Origin: CACPJA01 sp964629335
GTDB lineage: Bacteria > Pseudomonadota > Gammaproteobacteria > Steroidobacterales > UBA11654
Direction: 5' to 3'
NCBI GenBank assembly: GCA_964629335.1
Contig: CAZVRH010000003.1
Location: 1 to 64,000, forward strand
DNA: 64,000 nucleotides
The position numbers and the translations under genes were made by a program. Positions 22,864-32,176 of this stretch are shown here, one piece after another (the stretch's first letter is position 1; every line of letters begins with the position of its first letter). The notes under the pieces are model-generated. The model ran no database searches. It was not told where the DNA came from and saw only the letters and a program-made list of their open reading frames with translations.

Positions 22864-24162
22864 TTATAAAAAAATGAATTTAGCCAAAAATACAACTAAC
22901 AAGAACCAAGCACCTGAAGATATCTTTCTCAAATCACCTACAGCTATCTTCATAGCCACGTAAGCAATAAACCCTAAAGCAATCCCATTAGCGATGGAGA
23001 AAGTTAAAGGAATCATAACAATCATTATTAGCGCAGGAAGCAGCTCAGTGGCATCAGACCAATCTAAATTTTCCATTCCACCAAGCATCAATACTGCGAC
23101 ATAAATCAGAGCCCCCGCTGTCGCGTATGCGGGTACTATTGAAGCCAAAGGCGAGAAGAAAATCGCGATTAGAAAAAATGAGCCTACGACAACCGCTGTG
23201 AGTCCTGTTCTGCCACCAGCCTCTATACCTGCTGAACTCTCTACATAGCTGGTGACAGGAGCGCAGCCAAAAAAAGCGCCTACGACACTTGAGCTACTAT
23301 CGGCTTTTAAGGCTCTATCTAAGCCCTTTGCATTTCCTGCTTCGTCAATTAATTTTGCTCGATTGGCAACGCCTAAAAGGGTTCCTGTGGTATCAAAGAA
23401 ATTAACAAAAAGAAACGACATAATTACGCTGATCATCGCAAGATCAAGGGCTCCTAAAATATCTAGTTGCATAAAAGTTGGTGCAACATCAGGGGGTAAT
23501 GAGAGCACCCCTTGAAATTGAACAAGCCCCAAAAAAACACCTGCTAAAGTTACTGATAACACACCAATGATAATTGCTCCTGGAACTTTGCGAACTGCTA
23601 ATATTGATATTAATAGAAAACCCAAAGCAGAGAGTAGTGTTTCTGTTTGAGAGAAATCACCAAGACTTAAAAAATTTGCTTCATTAGCAACAATAAGGCC
23701 TCCACTTTTTAGTCCAATAAAACCAATAAAAAGACCAACACCAGACCCCATTGCAATTCGTAGATTCAACGGAATGCTGTCCAACATCCATCGTCGTAAT
23801 GGAGTGACACTCATGATGACAAATAAAATACCCGCTAAAAAAACAGCTCCTAGAGCAATCTCCCATGAATAACCCATTTCATTGACAACGTTGTATGTGA
23901 AAAAAGCATTCAGGCCCATCCCAGGCGCCAGTCCAACAGGCCAATTTGCATAAAGCCCCATAACAAAACAAGCCAAGGCAGCGGCTAAACATGTACCGAC
24001 AAAGCTCGCGCCCTGATCCATGCCGCTGGCAGCCATTAGTTGAGGATTAACAAAAATAATGTAGGCCATTGTTATAAAAGTGGTAAATCCCGCAACAACT
24101 TCTTTGGTAGCAGTAGTGTTGTGAGACTCTAATTTAAAAAGTTTTTCTAGAAGGTCTTTCAT
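22864..24162 (-). CDS. NCS2-family (AzgA/GhxP-like) purine permease
   Basis: A 432-residue inner-membrane permease with about 12-14 helices. The N-terminal TTFITMAYIIFVNPQLM and GLYANWPVGLAPGMGLNAFF motifs place it in the AzgA/PbuG/GhxP branch that imports hypoxanthine, guanine or adenine with protons, rather than the UraA/xanthine branch. The middle segment SVIMSFLFVNFFDTTGTLLG matches the branch as well. It is divergent from the TonB-dependent receptor, with a 261-bp gap, and a purine phosphoribosyltransferase follows the receptor, so the three form a coherent purine acquisition locus. Which base is transported cannot be told from sequence. Confidence 0.92.
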   Translation of the reverse strand: MKDLLEKLFKLESHNTTATKEVVAGFTTFITMAYIIFVNPQLMAASGMDQGASFVGTCLAAALACFVMGLYANWPVGLAPGMGLNAFFTYNVVNEMGYSWEIALGAVFLAGILFVIMSVTPLRRWMLDSIPLNLRIAMGSGVGLFIGFIGLKSGGLIVANEANFLSLGDFSQTETLLSALGFLLISILAVRKVPGAIIIGVLSVTLAGVFLGLVQFQGVLSLPPDVAPTFMQLDILGALDLAMISVIMSFLFVNFFDTTGTLLGVANRAKLIDEAGNAKGLDRALKADSSSSVVGAFFGCAPVTSYVESSAGIEAGGRTGLTAVVVGSFFLIAIFFSPLASIVPAYATAGALIYVAVLMLGGMENLDWSDATELLPALIMIVMIPLTFSIANGIALGFIAYVAMKIAVGDLRKISSGAWFLLVVFLAKFIFL

Positions 24163-24222
24163 TGTTTTTTACTCTGTTTTCCAGTCTATATAAAAATATA
24201 AGCTTTGGGGTAGAATCATCGA

Positions 24223-24251
24223 TTGAACACCATTTTGTATCCTAGTATGAT
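24223..24251 (+). promoter_or_regulatory. Sigma-70-type promoter for the TonB-dependent receptor
   Basis: TTGAAC (24223-24228) and TATGAT (24246-24251) are spaced by exactly 17 bp. Initiation near 24258 would give a leader of about 165 nt before the receptor ATG at 24424. The leader contains a small hairpin AAACG-GAGT-CGTTT and several purine-rich stretches but no riboswitch class that I recognise. Confidence 0.5.
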
Positions 24252-24423
24252 AAGTCTGTTGGTTAATTTCCTCAACGCGCAAACATACATTTGGTTCAAT
24301 ACCGATCGTGAGACGCAAGTAAGCGGAAGCTGAAGAAACGGAGTCGTTTATCTCATCATTCGTTCTTCTATTACCAACAAAAGTTAACTATGGAATTAAA
24401 TAAGTCCTAAAGGGGAAATCTAA

Positions 24424-26706
24424 ATGTCATTACAAAACTTTTTTAGAAAATCATATGTGTCAATACTTGCTTTGTTGATGAGCTTCAGTATTGTCGGTCA
24501 AGAGAATCAGGCAGTTTTTGAAGAGATCATCGTTACTGCTGAAAAACGAAGCGAAAGCCTTCAAGATATATCACAAGCTGTCACCGTCTTAACAGGAGAA
24601 GACCTAGATAATCGACAAATCTCAACTTTTGTAGACATAAGCGCCATTGCGCCAGGGGTAAATGTTGCTAAAAACGAAGGATTTAAGACAGTCATTACCA
24701 TAAGAGGTGTAGGCTACGAAACAAACCAGAATGCAATCGCTACTCCTTCTGTTTCTTATCATCTGGATGGAATCTATGTGGCATCCCCTTATTCTCTGCA
24801 AACAGACTTCCTAGATCTTGAGCGAATTGAGGTACTACGCGGACCCCAAGGAACATTGTTTGGTCAGAATTCAACAGGGGGGGCAATCAATGTTATTACG
24901 CAAGCTCCTACAACTGATGGAGCTTTTGGCTCTGCAGATTTAACTCTAGGGGACTACGGTCTCACTAAGTTTCGAGCTGTAATAAACAGACCTCTCAATG
25001 AAAATCTAGCAATGAGAGCTTCCTTCATTTCAAACAAACGTGATGGGTTTACAGATAACCTTACAAATGGACAAGACTTGGACGATGCTGACAGTGTCTC
25101 TGCCAGGGTTCGCTTGAAGTATGAACCATCTGAAGATTTCCGAGCTAACTTCACAGCACAAGTGTTCGATGAAGATAGAAATGGTTCTGCACAAAAAGGG
25201 TTGTTAGACCCAACCCCTGACCCAAGAAAACTCAGACAAAATTCTATAACAGAGCACAAGTTAACAGCTGAATTATATAGTGCGGTTTTGGAGTGGGATT
25301 TTGATACGTATAGTGTTAAATCTCTAACCAGTTATCAGGTTGATGATATTCTTGTTCGAAGAGATAACGACAGAAATGATCTGAACTATTTGCCGCCCTT
25401 CGCTCAGTTGCCTAGTGAGTATGATCCTGAGACCAATAAACAGACAACAACAACACAAGAAATCAATGTGGTTTCCTCTGAGCCGCTCTTTGGCAAGTTA
25501 GATTGGATTGCAGGATTTTTCTACCTAGATACAGAGATTGAAATCAGTATTCTTGAAAGACTGGATTTTGGGTTTGACGGTACTTTCGACCCTTTCACCA
25601 TCGATGACGTCTATAGTTATAGCGGTGATTTTGGGTTTATTACAAATTCTAAACCAGAGCGTGATTCTCTGTCCTTCTATGGACAGGGCACATGGAATCA
25701 TAGCGAATCACTTAGAACTGTTTTTGGTCTAAGGCACACAAAAGATGAGGTCTATAGTGAAGTAACAAACTTCTATGGTCGCTCAGGCACTGACATTCTA
25801 GAAACGGATGGCAACAAGGTCACCGGAAGATTGGTTGTCGAAAAGGACCTTGATGACAACACCATGGTGTACGGATCCTACACCACGGGCTATAAGCCTG
25901 GGGGCTCTAACCTAACTTATGGTCGAGAAAATACAATTGCACCAATCGTGGTGCTCCCCACATTTACGGAAGAGGAAGTTGATGCTTTCGAAGTGGGCTT
26001 AAAAACAGATCTTGCAGGCGGTAATGTCCGACTTAATACTGCTGCCTTTTTTTATGACTACAAGGGCCTTCAATACCAAGCAACTGACCCTGAAGTGTTT
26101 GAAGGCGGTGTCGGTAATATTCCTGAATCAGACATCAGTGGTGCTGAAATAGAGCTGTCTGCGCTCTTATCAGATTCAATGATTCTAGAAGTAAGGGCTG
26201 CATGGTTAGACACGGAAATTACTTCGAATCACTTAGCGCTTGATAATGTGGAATCAGACAAAGCTACTAATGCCCTTTTAGGACAGGGTATCGGTTTGTT
26301 TAGCAATGAAGTACAAATAGCACGAGCTGATCGTATTCAGAACGTAAAAGGAAATGATCTAGCCAAAACCCCAGGTTTTACAGGAAACCTTGCACTTAAC
26401 TGGAATACGGATCAAAACTGGGGAGAAATGACCGGTTCACTTCAATACACTTATCGTGGCGACTTTAAACATCGAGTCTTTAATAACTCTCAAACCGATA
26501 TAGTTCCAAGCTATGACGTACTTGATTTGGTGCTTGCTTTTTATCCTGATAATGCAGAAAACTGGTATTGGGCACTAATAGCAAAAAACATTACTAATGA
26601 AGACGGTATTAACGCCAGATTCACGGATGTGTTTGGAGTGGGTGCAACCGGAGATGAGCTCATAGGGCCGCGTCAATTAATGCTACGCCTAAATGTGGAT
26701 TTCTAA
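24424..26706 (+). CDS. TonB-dependent outer-membrane receptor
   Basis: A 760-residue receptor with a signal peptide (about 1-25), a TonB box-like EEIIVTAEKR near 34-43, a plug domain (about 50-165; VLRGPQGTLFGQNSTGGAINV is the plug signature) and a 22-strand barrel ending in the expected terminal aromatic residue (NVDF). It lacks the C-terminal signature of siderophore-specific receptors and resembles the broad receptor families of marine bacteria. It is flanked by a purine permease and a purine phosphoribosyltransferase, so a nucleoside, nucleobase or nucleotide is a likely cargo (inferred). GGGGA lies before the ATG. Confidence 0.95.
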   Translation: MSLQNFFRKSYVSILALLMSFSIVGQENQAVFEEIIVTAEKRSESLQDISQAVTVLTGEDLDNRQISTFVDISAIAPGVNVAKNEGFKTVITIRGVGYETNQNAIATPSVSYHLDGIYVASPYSLQTDFLDLERIEVLRGPQGTLFGQNSTGGAINVITQAPTTDGAFGSADLTLGDYGLTKFRAVINRPLNENLAMRASFISNKRDGFTDNLTNGQDLDDADSVSARVRLKYEPSEDFRANFTAQVFDEDRNGSAQKGLLDPTPDPRKLRQNSITEHKLTAELYSAVLEWDFDTYSVKSLTSYQVDDILVRRDNDRNDLNYLPPFAQLPSEYDPETNKQTTTTQEINVVSSEPLFGKLDWIAGFFYLDTEIEISILERLDFGFDGTFDPFTIDDVYSYSGDFGFITNSKPERDSLSFYGQGTWNHSESLRTVFGLRHTKDEVYSEVTNFYGRSGTDILETDGNKVTGRLVVEKDLDDNTMVYGSYTTGYKPGGSNLTYGRENTIAPIVVLPTFTEEEVDAFEVGLKTDLAGGNVRLNTAAFFYDYKGLQYQATDPEVFEGGVGNIPESDISGAEIELSALLSDSMILEVRAAWLDTEITSNHLALDNVESDKATNALLGQGIGLFSNEVQIARADRIQNVKGNDLAKTPGFTGNLALNWNTDQNWGEMTGSLQYTYRGDFKHRVFNNSQTDIVPSYDVLDLVLAFYPDNAENWYWALIAKNITNEDGINARFTDVFGVGATGDELIGPRQLMLRLNVDF

Positions 26707-26714
26707 TCAACAGG

Positions 26715-26741
26715 CTCCCTGAGGTTAGTTTCTTCAGGGAG
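26715..26741 (+). terminator. Probable hairpin terminator of the receptor gene
   Basis: A 10-bp stem CTCCCTGAGG / CTTCAGGGAG with a seven-base loop begins 9 bp after the receptor stop. The U-tract that follows is short (TATTTCT), so termination may be partial and allow readthrough into the phosphoribosyltransferase gene. Confidence 0.55.
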
Positions 26742-26762
26742 TATTTCTCAGTATCAAAAACC

Positions 26763-27326
26763 ATGGATAAACTATTCATTAAAGCAGAGCAGTTACTTGA
26801 AGATTCGTTTCAACTGGCTTGGCAGGTTTATGAAAGTGGTTATCGTCCAAATTACATCATTGGCGTATGGAGAGGGGGGGCACCCATTGGTATCGCTGTC
26901 CAAGAATTACTTGATGTATTAGGAGTTGAATCAGATCACATTGCAATTAGAACATCCTATTATACCGCTATTGGAGAACACAAAAAGAAGGTACAAGTGT
27001 ATGGTCTTAACTATATAGTGAAAAAACTAAAATCAAAAGACTCGTTGCTTATTGTGGATGACGTACACGACACAGGGATGTCTATTGACCAAATAATCAC
27101 AGACCTAAAGAAAGCATGCAAAAAAAACGCCCCTGAGATAAAAATTGCTACTCCGTATTTTAAACCGCTAAAGAATAAAACTCAGAGAATTCCAGATTAT
27201 TACCTCTATGAAACCGATCAATGGCTAGTATTTCCCCATGAGCTTGCAGGTCTCACAATAAAAGAAATAAAAGAAAACAAACCTCAGCTTGACAAGCTAA
27301 TTGGTAAGATTGAACCGCTTTTATGA
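26763..27326 (+). CDS. Type I phosphoribosyltransferase, purine (xanthine/guanine/hypoxanthine) salvage-like
   Basis: A 187-residue type I phosphoribosyltransferase. The PRPP loop LLIVDDVHDTGMS lies near 94-106, and the N-terminal IGVWRGGAPIG contains the pyrophosphate loop. The overall pattern resembles xanthine-guanine and hypoxanthine phosphoribosyltransferases, which convert a purine base and PRPP to the nucleotide. The gene is 56 bp downstream of the TonB-dependent receptor and close to a purine permease, supporting a role in purine salvage. Which base is preferred is not clear. Confidence 0.88.
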   Translation: MDKLFIKAEQLLEDSFQLAWQVYESGYRPNYIIGVWRGGAPIGIAVQELLDVLGVESDHIAIRTSYYTAIGEHKKKVQVYGLNYIVKKLKSKDSLLIVDDVHDTGMSIDQIITDLKKACKKNAPEIKIATPYFKPLKNKTQRIPDYYLYETDQWLVFPHELAGLTIKEIKENKPQLDKLIGKIEPLL

Positions 27327-27370
27327 AAAATTTATTCTGAGACAGAATTAATCAATCGCCTGTAATCTAA

Positions 27371-28597
27371 CTAAATTGAGTGTTGTATTGCCTCAATAAT
27401 TTCCATAGAAAAATCAAGACCTACCCCCTGAATGCCGCCATCAGCATCTGGCCAAGATGAAAAAATGGTTATTACAACTCCTGATTTTGGCGAAATGTGA
27501 ATAAACTGCCCATGAACCCCTCGAGCTTGTAAGGCAACTTCTCTGTCTCCTGTGCCCCAAATAAATGAACGATAATAAGGGTTTATGCTTTGATTACCTA
27601 AAGTTAAAAGAGAACTATCGCCTGGCTGATCAAACATATCTTTTATCCAATTTTCCGGTACTACTTGTGATTCTCCCACTTTTCCTTTATTCAAAATCAG
27701 TTGCCCAATTTTAGCTGTATCTCTAAGAGAGGCGAACATACCTCCGCTTGCAAGTGTAAATCCTGAGACATCAACTGTTATGCCTGCATTCATTTCAGCA
27801 CCAATAGGTTTCCAAAGCCTATCACTCACTAAATCAGCATATCTTTTTCCAGTAGCTGCTTCTAACACCCATGCCATCACATCCGTGGTACCAGATTTGT
27901 AAATAAACTTACCTCGTCTCGTTATGTCTTTACCCACGGAGGGTAAAAAATTGTAATTGCCTATCACCTCTGTATCAATACACATAGGTCCTGTAAGTAA
28001 ACCGTCTGCACAATCTTGTCTTCTGACTGTACTTTTTGGGGAGTCATAATCTTCAACCCAGTTTGACGAATCACGCATGTCTAAGATTTCTCTGAGTGTG
28101 TTATCACCCCAACCGCTATTGGAAAGTTCTGGAACATAATCTGAAACAGTTTTACTAAGATTAATTAACCCGTCAGCTTCTACTGAAGCTGCGGTTAATC
28201 CTGTGATTGTTTTACTAACCGACCACATTAAATGAGTTCGGTCTGGACTTAGAGTGCCACTATAAAGCTCTGCTATTGCTTTGCCGTCTTTCATGATTAG
28301 AATTCCATCGATGAACTGATTCTTCATAACCTCAGACAAGAAAATCGCCTGGCCATCTAAACTAATTTCTAAATCTTTTTTGGCATCATTTATACCTGGG
28401 ATTTGCTGTATAAAACTGGGGTTGTTTGGGATGTTCTTGGTTGGCAGTATTTCACGAATATGGGTGTAAGCCCATCTATTTAGAGGTCCAAACTGCCATG
28501 TTTCACCGGTTAAGCCTGAAGGCCTGCTGTCACTAATTTCTGAGCTATAAATATTTACAAAAAATAGGGCTGCGATAAATAAACAAAGAAACCTCAT
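27371..28597 (-). CDS. Serine hydrolase, class C beta-lactamase-like, exported
   Basis: A 408-residue protein with an N-terminal signal peptide (RFLCLFIAALFFVNIY) and the beta-lactamase/esterase fold. The nucleophile motif SxxK is SVSK near 126-129 (HLMWSVSKTITG), and a YKSGTTD segment follows later. This family includes penicillin-binding-protein-like peptidases, esterases and amidases, so true beta-lactamase activity should not be assumed. A TTG start four codons earlier is possible; the ATG at 28597 is chosen because it begins the signal peptide. It is the last gene of a minus-strand operon with xthA, ampG and a YjiH-like gene; the AmpG neighbour hints at cell-wall recycling. Confidence 0.86.
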   Translation of the reverse strand: MRFLCLFIAALFFVNIYSSEISDSRPSGLTGETWQFGPLNRWAYTHIREILPTKNIPNNPSFIQQIPGINDAKKDLEISLDGQAIFLSEVMKNQFIDGILIMKDGKAIAELYSGTLSPDRTHLMWSVSKTITGLTAASVEADGLINLSKTVSDYVPELSNSGWGDNTLREILDMRDSSNWVEDYDSPKSTVRRQDCADGLLTGPMCIDTEVIGNYNFLPSVGKDITRRGKFIYKSGTTDVMAWVLEAATGKRYADLVSDRLWKPIGAEMNAGITVDVSGFTLASGGMFASLRDTAKIGQLILNKGKVGESQVVPENWIKDMFDQPGDSSLLTLGNQSINPYYRSFIWGTGDREVALQARGVHGQFIHISPKSGVVITIFSSWPDADGGIQGVGLDFSMEIIEAIQHSI

Positions 28598-28650
28598 TAG
28601 AACCCCCAAGACTTAACAAAGAATCACTAATATATAGTAGTTTTAATTGA

Positions 28651-29997
28651 TTAACGATATATAAGGTGGGCTATAAACGTAACGATAGGCAAGGTAATTC
28701 CAGTCCTGAGTAAGAAAATTAAGAATAACTCTTTAATATTTAAAGGAATTTTTGATTTAAGAATCAGTGTTCCAACTTCAGTCATGTATATTATTTGGGT
28801 AATAGAAACACAGGCAATAATAAATCGAGTCATTTCGCTCTGAATACTTTGCCCAATCACAGCCGGAAGATATAGGTCTGCAAAACCAACTAAAAAAGCA
28901 GGAGCAGCTGATTTTGCTTCAGGTATTTGCATAAACTCAAGTAAGGGAACAAGCGGTATCGTAATGATTTCAAAAACAGGGGTGAACTCTGCTAATGCTA
29001 AAACCAAGATTCCTATAGCAACAACCGATGGAAGTAGCGAAAACCATATATCCAGTACGTTAATTAAAGCATCCTTCATTAGCAAACCTGCTTTTGGTGC
29101 AGTTTTTGCTTTATTAACCCCTTGTTTAAGCGCCCAATGCAAAAGTCCTATTCCTTCTTGGGGGGTATCTAGAAAATTATCTTGTAGCTTTAAATAAGAG
29201 TCTTTTTTTCTTGCGAGTGGCCAAACTCTAGGAAGGATGAGCGCGGCAACTGAGCCAGAGAATAGCACCGAAAAATAAAACTCAAAGAACATATGATCAA
29301 TCTTGATTACTTTTGCAATCAAAACACAGAAAGCTATTGATGCGACAGAAAAGTTGGTGGTAATTATTGCGGCCTCTCGTCCACTATAATTACCTCTCTC
29401 GTGTTGTTTTATGGTGATCAAAACCCCAACTGAACCGCTTCCCAACCAAGATGCCATAGAGTCGATACTGGCCCTGCCAGGAAGACGGAAAGCCCATAAA
29501 AATGGTTTTTTTAACAGCGTTCCCACAAATTCAGCTGCACCAAAATCAATAAGAAACGGTAGAAAAAAACAAGCAATTAGAAAGAAGACAACTAAGGAAC
29601 TAGCTAATTCGAAGAGAACCACTCCTCCTGTTGAAGAACTTATTATCCATTGAGGACCAAGATTAAAAAAAACTAAGAGAGCAAAAATTGAGCCCAGCAA
29701 TCTTATTATTAACCAAGAAGCTTGTGTAGCAAATATTTGCTCTATTCGAGTAAGTTGTGTTTGTGGATTATTTTTAAACAAGGAGTAGTAAGTTGAGCCC
29801 AACCCAGATATAAATAAAAGCAGGGTTACAATAGCCGGGAGATAATCTTCAGTTGCAGCCCTCAGAATATCAAACATCACTCCGTAAACTATTGTTGGTC
29901 TTCCATCAACAAAAATAGGGGTCAGAAAAACCAAAACCCCAACAATTGATGGAACCAAGAACCGTAAGATATCTTTGGATAATAGTTTAGAAATCAC
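28651..29997 (-). CDS. YjiH-like membrane protein with nucleoside-recognition (Gate) domain
   Basis: A 448-residue, highly hydrophobic protein with about 10-11 predicted membrane segments. The N-terminal LRFLVPSIVGVLVFLTPIF and the internal WLGSGSVGVLITIKQHERGNY and SFLLPSVVAIGILVLALAEF-type pattern (SLLPSVVAIGILVLALAEF near 320) match the YjiH/nucleoside-recognition family. The function is unknown; related domains occur in spore-maturation and transport proteins. It lies 61 bp after ampG and 53 bp before the serine hydrolase, in the same direction. Confidence 0.83.
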   Translation of the reverse strand: MISKLLSKDILRFLVPSIVGVLVFLTPIFVDGRPTIVYGVMFDILRAATEDYLPAIVTLLLFISGLGSTYYSLFKNNPQTQLTRIEQIFATQASWLIIRLLGSIFALLVFFNLGPQWIISSSTGGVVLFELASSLVVFFLIACFFLPFLIDFGAAEFVGTLLKKPFLWAFRLPGRASIDSMASWLGSGSVGVLITIKQHERGNYSGREAAIITTNFSVASIAFCVLIAKVIKIDHMFFEFYFSVLFSGSVAALILPRVWPLARKKDSYLKLQDNFLDTPQEGIGLLHWALKQGVNKAKTAPKAGLLMKDALINVLDIWFSLLPSVVAIGILVLALAEFTPVFEIITIPLVPLLEFMQIPEAKSAAPAFLVGFADLYLPAVIGQSIQSEMTRFIIACVSITQIIYMTEVGTLILKSKIPLNIKELFLIFLLRTGITLPIVTFIAHLIYR

Positions 29998-30058
29998 AGA
30001 GTGCTCGTTTATAAAAATATATTTGAGTAAGAATTTTAAACAACCAGGTTACTATTAG

Positions 30059-31333
30059 TTATTGCTCTTGCCAGCCCTTTTTTACAATCACTAGAGAGAA
30101 TAATATTGATGGTATACCCATTGCGGCAGCAAAGATAAAAAACTTTGTCCAACCCATGGCTTCAATTATTTGGCCGGAAAAACCGCTCAAGATAAAACCT
30201 GGTAATAACATAATAGATGTAAATAAAGCATATTGAGATGCGGTGTAGCATCTATTGGTCAAGCTAGACAAAAAGGCTATAAATACAGAACCCGAAAAAC
30301 CCAATGCAAAGTTATCTGCGCTGATGGTCAATACCAATACTGATAAGTCTGGACCTGCATTGTTAAGCAATAAGAAAAATAGGTTTGTGCCTGCTAGGAA
30401 TATACTGCTGATAATAAGCGGTTTAGAAATGCCATAACGTGCAACTGATATACCGCCTACAAAAGCTCCAAAAATAGTGATCGCAAAACCAAAAACCTTG
30501 GTCACGGTTGCGATCTCGTTTAAATTAAAGCCAATGTCAATATAAAAAGGATTTGCGACTATCCCGAGAATTAAGTCGCTGACTCGATATATTGCTATAA
30601 AAATAATTAACATAAATGACCAGTAACCGCTTCTTTTAAAAAACTCATAAAAAGGCTCTATAACTGAGGACCTCAGCCAGTGATTTTCTTGAGTTTCTCT
30701 ATATGTCTTAGGTGGTTCAGAAACAATCAACACCGTGATTATTCCAACAAGCATAAAACTAGCCATGATTTGATAAGTGGTTTGCCATGAATAAACCCCT
30801 GCTAGATATAAGGCTCCTGCCCCTGAAGTAAGGGCTGAAATACGATATCCTAATTGGTAGCTAGCTGCCATTGCCCCTTGGTATTTATTTTCAATTATTT
30901 CAATTCGATAAGCATCGATAGCAATATCTTGTGATGCCGAAGCAAAAGCAATGAATATTGAAAAACAGGCAAGCAAGATAAGGTCTTTGTTTGGATCAAA
31001 AAAGGATATCCATACAAGCCCAGCTAAAATTAGTGCCTGCATGAACAATATCCAAGACCTTCTTTGTCCTAGTGCTGTTGTTAAAATCGGTATGGCAATA
31101 TTATCCAATATAGGCGCCCAAAGAAATTTAATAGCATAAATAATGCCCACCCAGCCAAACATACTAATTTCAGAAATACTTACCTCAACTGAAGCCAGCC
31201 ACACAGTCAGTGTGGCAAAGAGAAGAGGGGGCGGTAACCCAGCTGAGAATCCTAAGAAAATCATTCGAATGGACTCAGAACTGGTATAAATTCCCAACCC
31301 TTTTTTATCGAATATTTTATTTATTCTGTTCAT
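30059..31333 (-). CDS. ampG: AmpG-like muropeptide permease (MFS)
   Basis: A 424-residue MFS transporter with about 12 helices. The N-terminal MIFLGFSAGLPPPLLFATLTVWL is the AmpG signature (F-SGLP-L), followed by WAPILDN and ASQDIAIDAYR, both typical of AmpG. AmpG imports anhydro-muropeptides for cell-wall recycling. The gene overlaps the 3' end of xthA by 17 bp, so both are translated from one message. The paired serine hydrolase downstream strengthens a cell-wall theme, though ordering with xthA is seen in several gammaproteobacteria. Confidence 0.9.
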   Translation of the reverse strand: MNRINKIFDKKGLGIYTSSESIRMIFLGFSAGLPPPLLFATLTVWLASVEVSISEISMFGWVGIIYAIKFLWAPILDNIAIPILTTALGQRRSWILFMQALILAGLVWISFFDPNKDLILLACFSIFIAFASASQDIAIDAYRIEIIENKYQGAMAASYQLGYRISALTSGAGALYLAGVYSWQTTYQIMASFMLVGIITVLIVSEPPKTYRETQENHWLRSSVIEPFYEFFKRSGYWSFMLIIFIAIYRVSDLILGIVANPFYIDIGFNLNEIATVTKVFGFAITIFGAFVGGISVARYGISKPLIISSIFLAGTNLFFLLLNNAGPDLSVLVLTISADNFALGFSGSVFIAFLSSLTNRCYTASQYALFTSIMLLPGFILSGFSGQIIEAMGWTKFFIFAAAMGIPSILFSLVIVKKGWQEQ

Positions 31334-32090
31334 ATTCGATAATTAACGGTGCATGATCAGAAAAGCGCTCTTCTTTATAGATTGATGCTGATCTTACTTT
31401 ATATTGAAAGTAATCATTATATATTTGGTAATCAATTCTCCAGCCAACATTGTTCGCCCAAGCGTTCCCCCTATTAGACCACCATGTATATTGCTCTGCA
31501 TTAGAATTGATTTCTCTGAAACTATCGGTACAGTTCAACTCATCAAATATTAGATCTAGCCATGCCCGTTCTTCCGGTAAGCACCCTGAATTCTTCTGGT
31601 TTGCTTTCCAGTTGGTTATATCTCTTTCTTTATGGACAATATTGACATCCCCACAAAATAAGTAGCCTGTTTTCTTTTTTTTCATGGCATCAATTTTGGT
31701 CTTAAAAATATCTAAAAAACGGTATTTTACTTTCTGTCTAGGGTCTCCTGAAGACCCTGAAGGGAAGTACACAGAAGCGAGCACAAAATCTTTAAAGTCA
31801 CATTCAATGTATCTTCCCTCCGCATCAAACTCAGCAGAGCCTAATCCTTGGGTTATTTTAGAGGGTTTACGTTTTGAGAATAGTGCAACACCGCTATAAC
31901 CCTTCTTTTGAGCAACATGATGGTAGCAGTGGTAATCATCGGGCCAGAAATCATCAAGCTTCATATCCTCAATCTGGGCTCTCACTTCTTGCAGGCATAT
32001 AAAGTCTGGGTTCTCTTTTTCTAGCCATTTAAACAAGCCTTTTTTTTGAGAAGCCCTGATGCCGTTTACATTTATTGTGATTACCTTAAT
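31317..32090 (-). CDS. xthA: Exodeoxyribonuclease III, ATT start codon
   Basis: A 257-residue AP endonuclease/3' exonuclease. Catalytic and metal residues are visible: Asn7 in TINVNGIR, Glu35 in CLQEVRAQ, GDVNIVHKERD near 150-160 and the terminal SDHAPLI (Asp-His pair). The first ordinary start (TTG at 32036) would delete the N-terminal Asn7 strand, so translation must begin earlier; the in-frame codon before KVITINVNG is ATT at 32088-32090, with AGGGA six bases upstream. Only CGT, AAA, CAG, GGA, TCA and AAA lie between it and an in-frame TAG. Hence ATT appears to be the start. The gene overlaps ampG. Confidence 0.9.
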   Translation of the reverse strand: MKVITINVNGIRASQKKGLFKWLEKENPDFICLQEVRAQIEDMKLDDFWPDDYHCYHHVAQKKGYSGVALFSKRKPSKITQGLGSAEFDAEGRYIECDFKDFVLASVYFPSGSSGDPRQKVKYRFLDIFKTKIDAMKKKKTGYLFCGDVNIVHKERDITNWKANQKNSGCLPEERAWLDLIFDELNCTDSFREINSNAEQYTWWSNRGNAWANNVGWRIDYQIYNDYFQYKVRSASIYKEERFSDHAPLIIEYEQNK

Positions 32091-32176
32091 TTTTGATCCC
32101 TGTTTACGCTAAATCTTCATAATCAATTCATTCTATGAGATGCTACACATATTGTGTCGATATAAGTTTATATTGT

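Noticed and set aside
24163..24423. Possible purine riboswitch between the purine permease and the TonB-dependent receptor
   Set aside because: I looked on both strands for the conserved loop and junction bases of the purine aptamer and found none. Only an unexplained leader is reported.
27371..28597. Antibiotic-resistance beta-lactamase
   Set aside because: The protein has the class C fold and SxxK, but such proteins are often esterases or peptidases; the operon with ampG does not show resistance.
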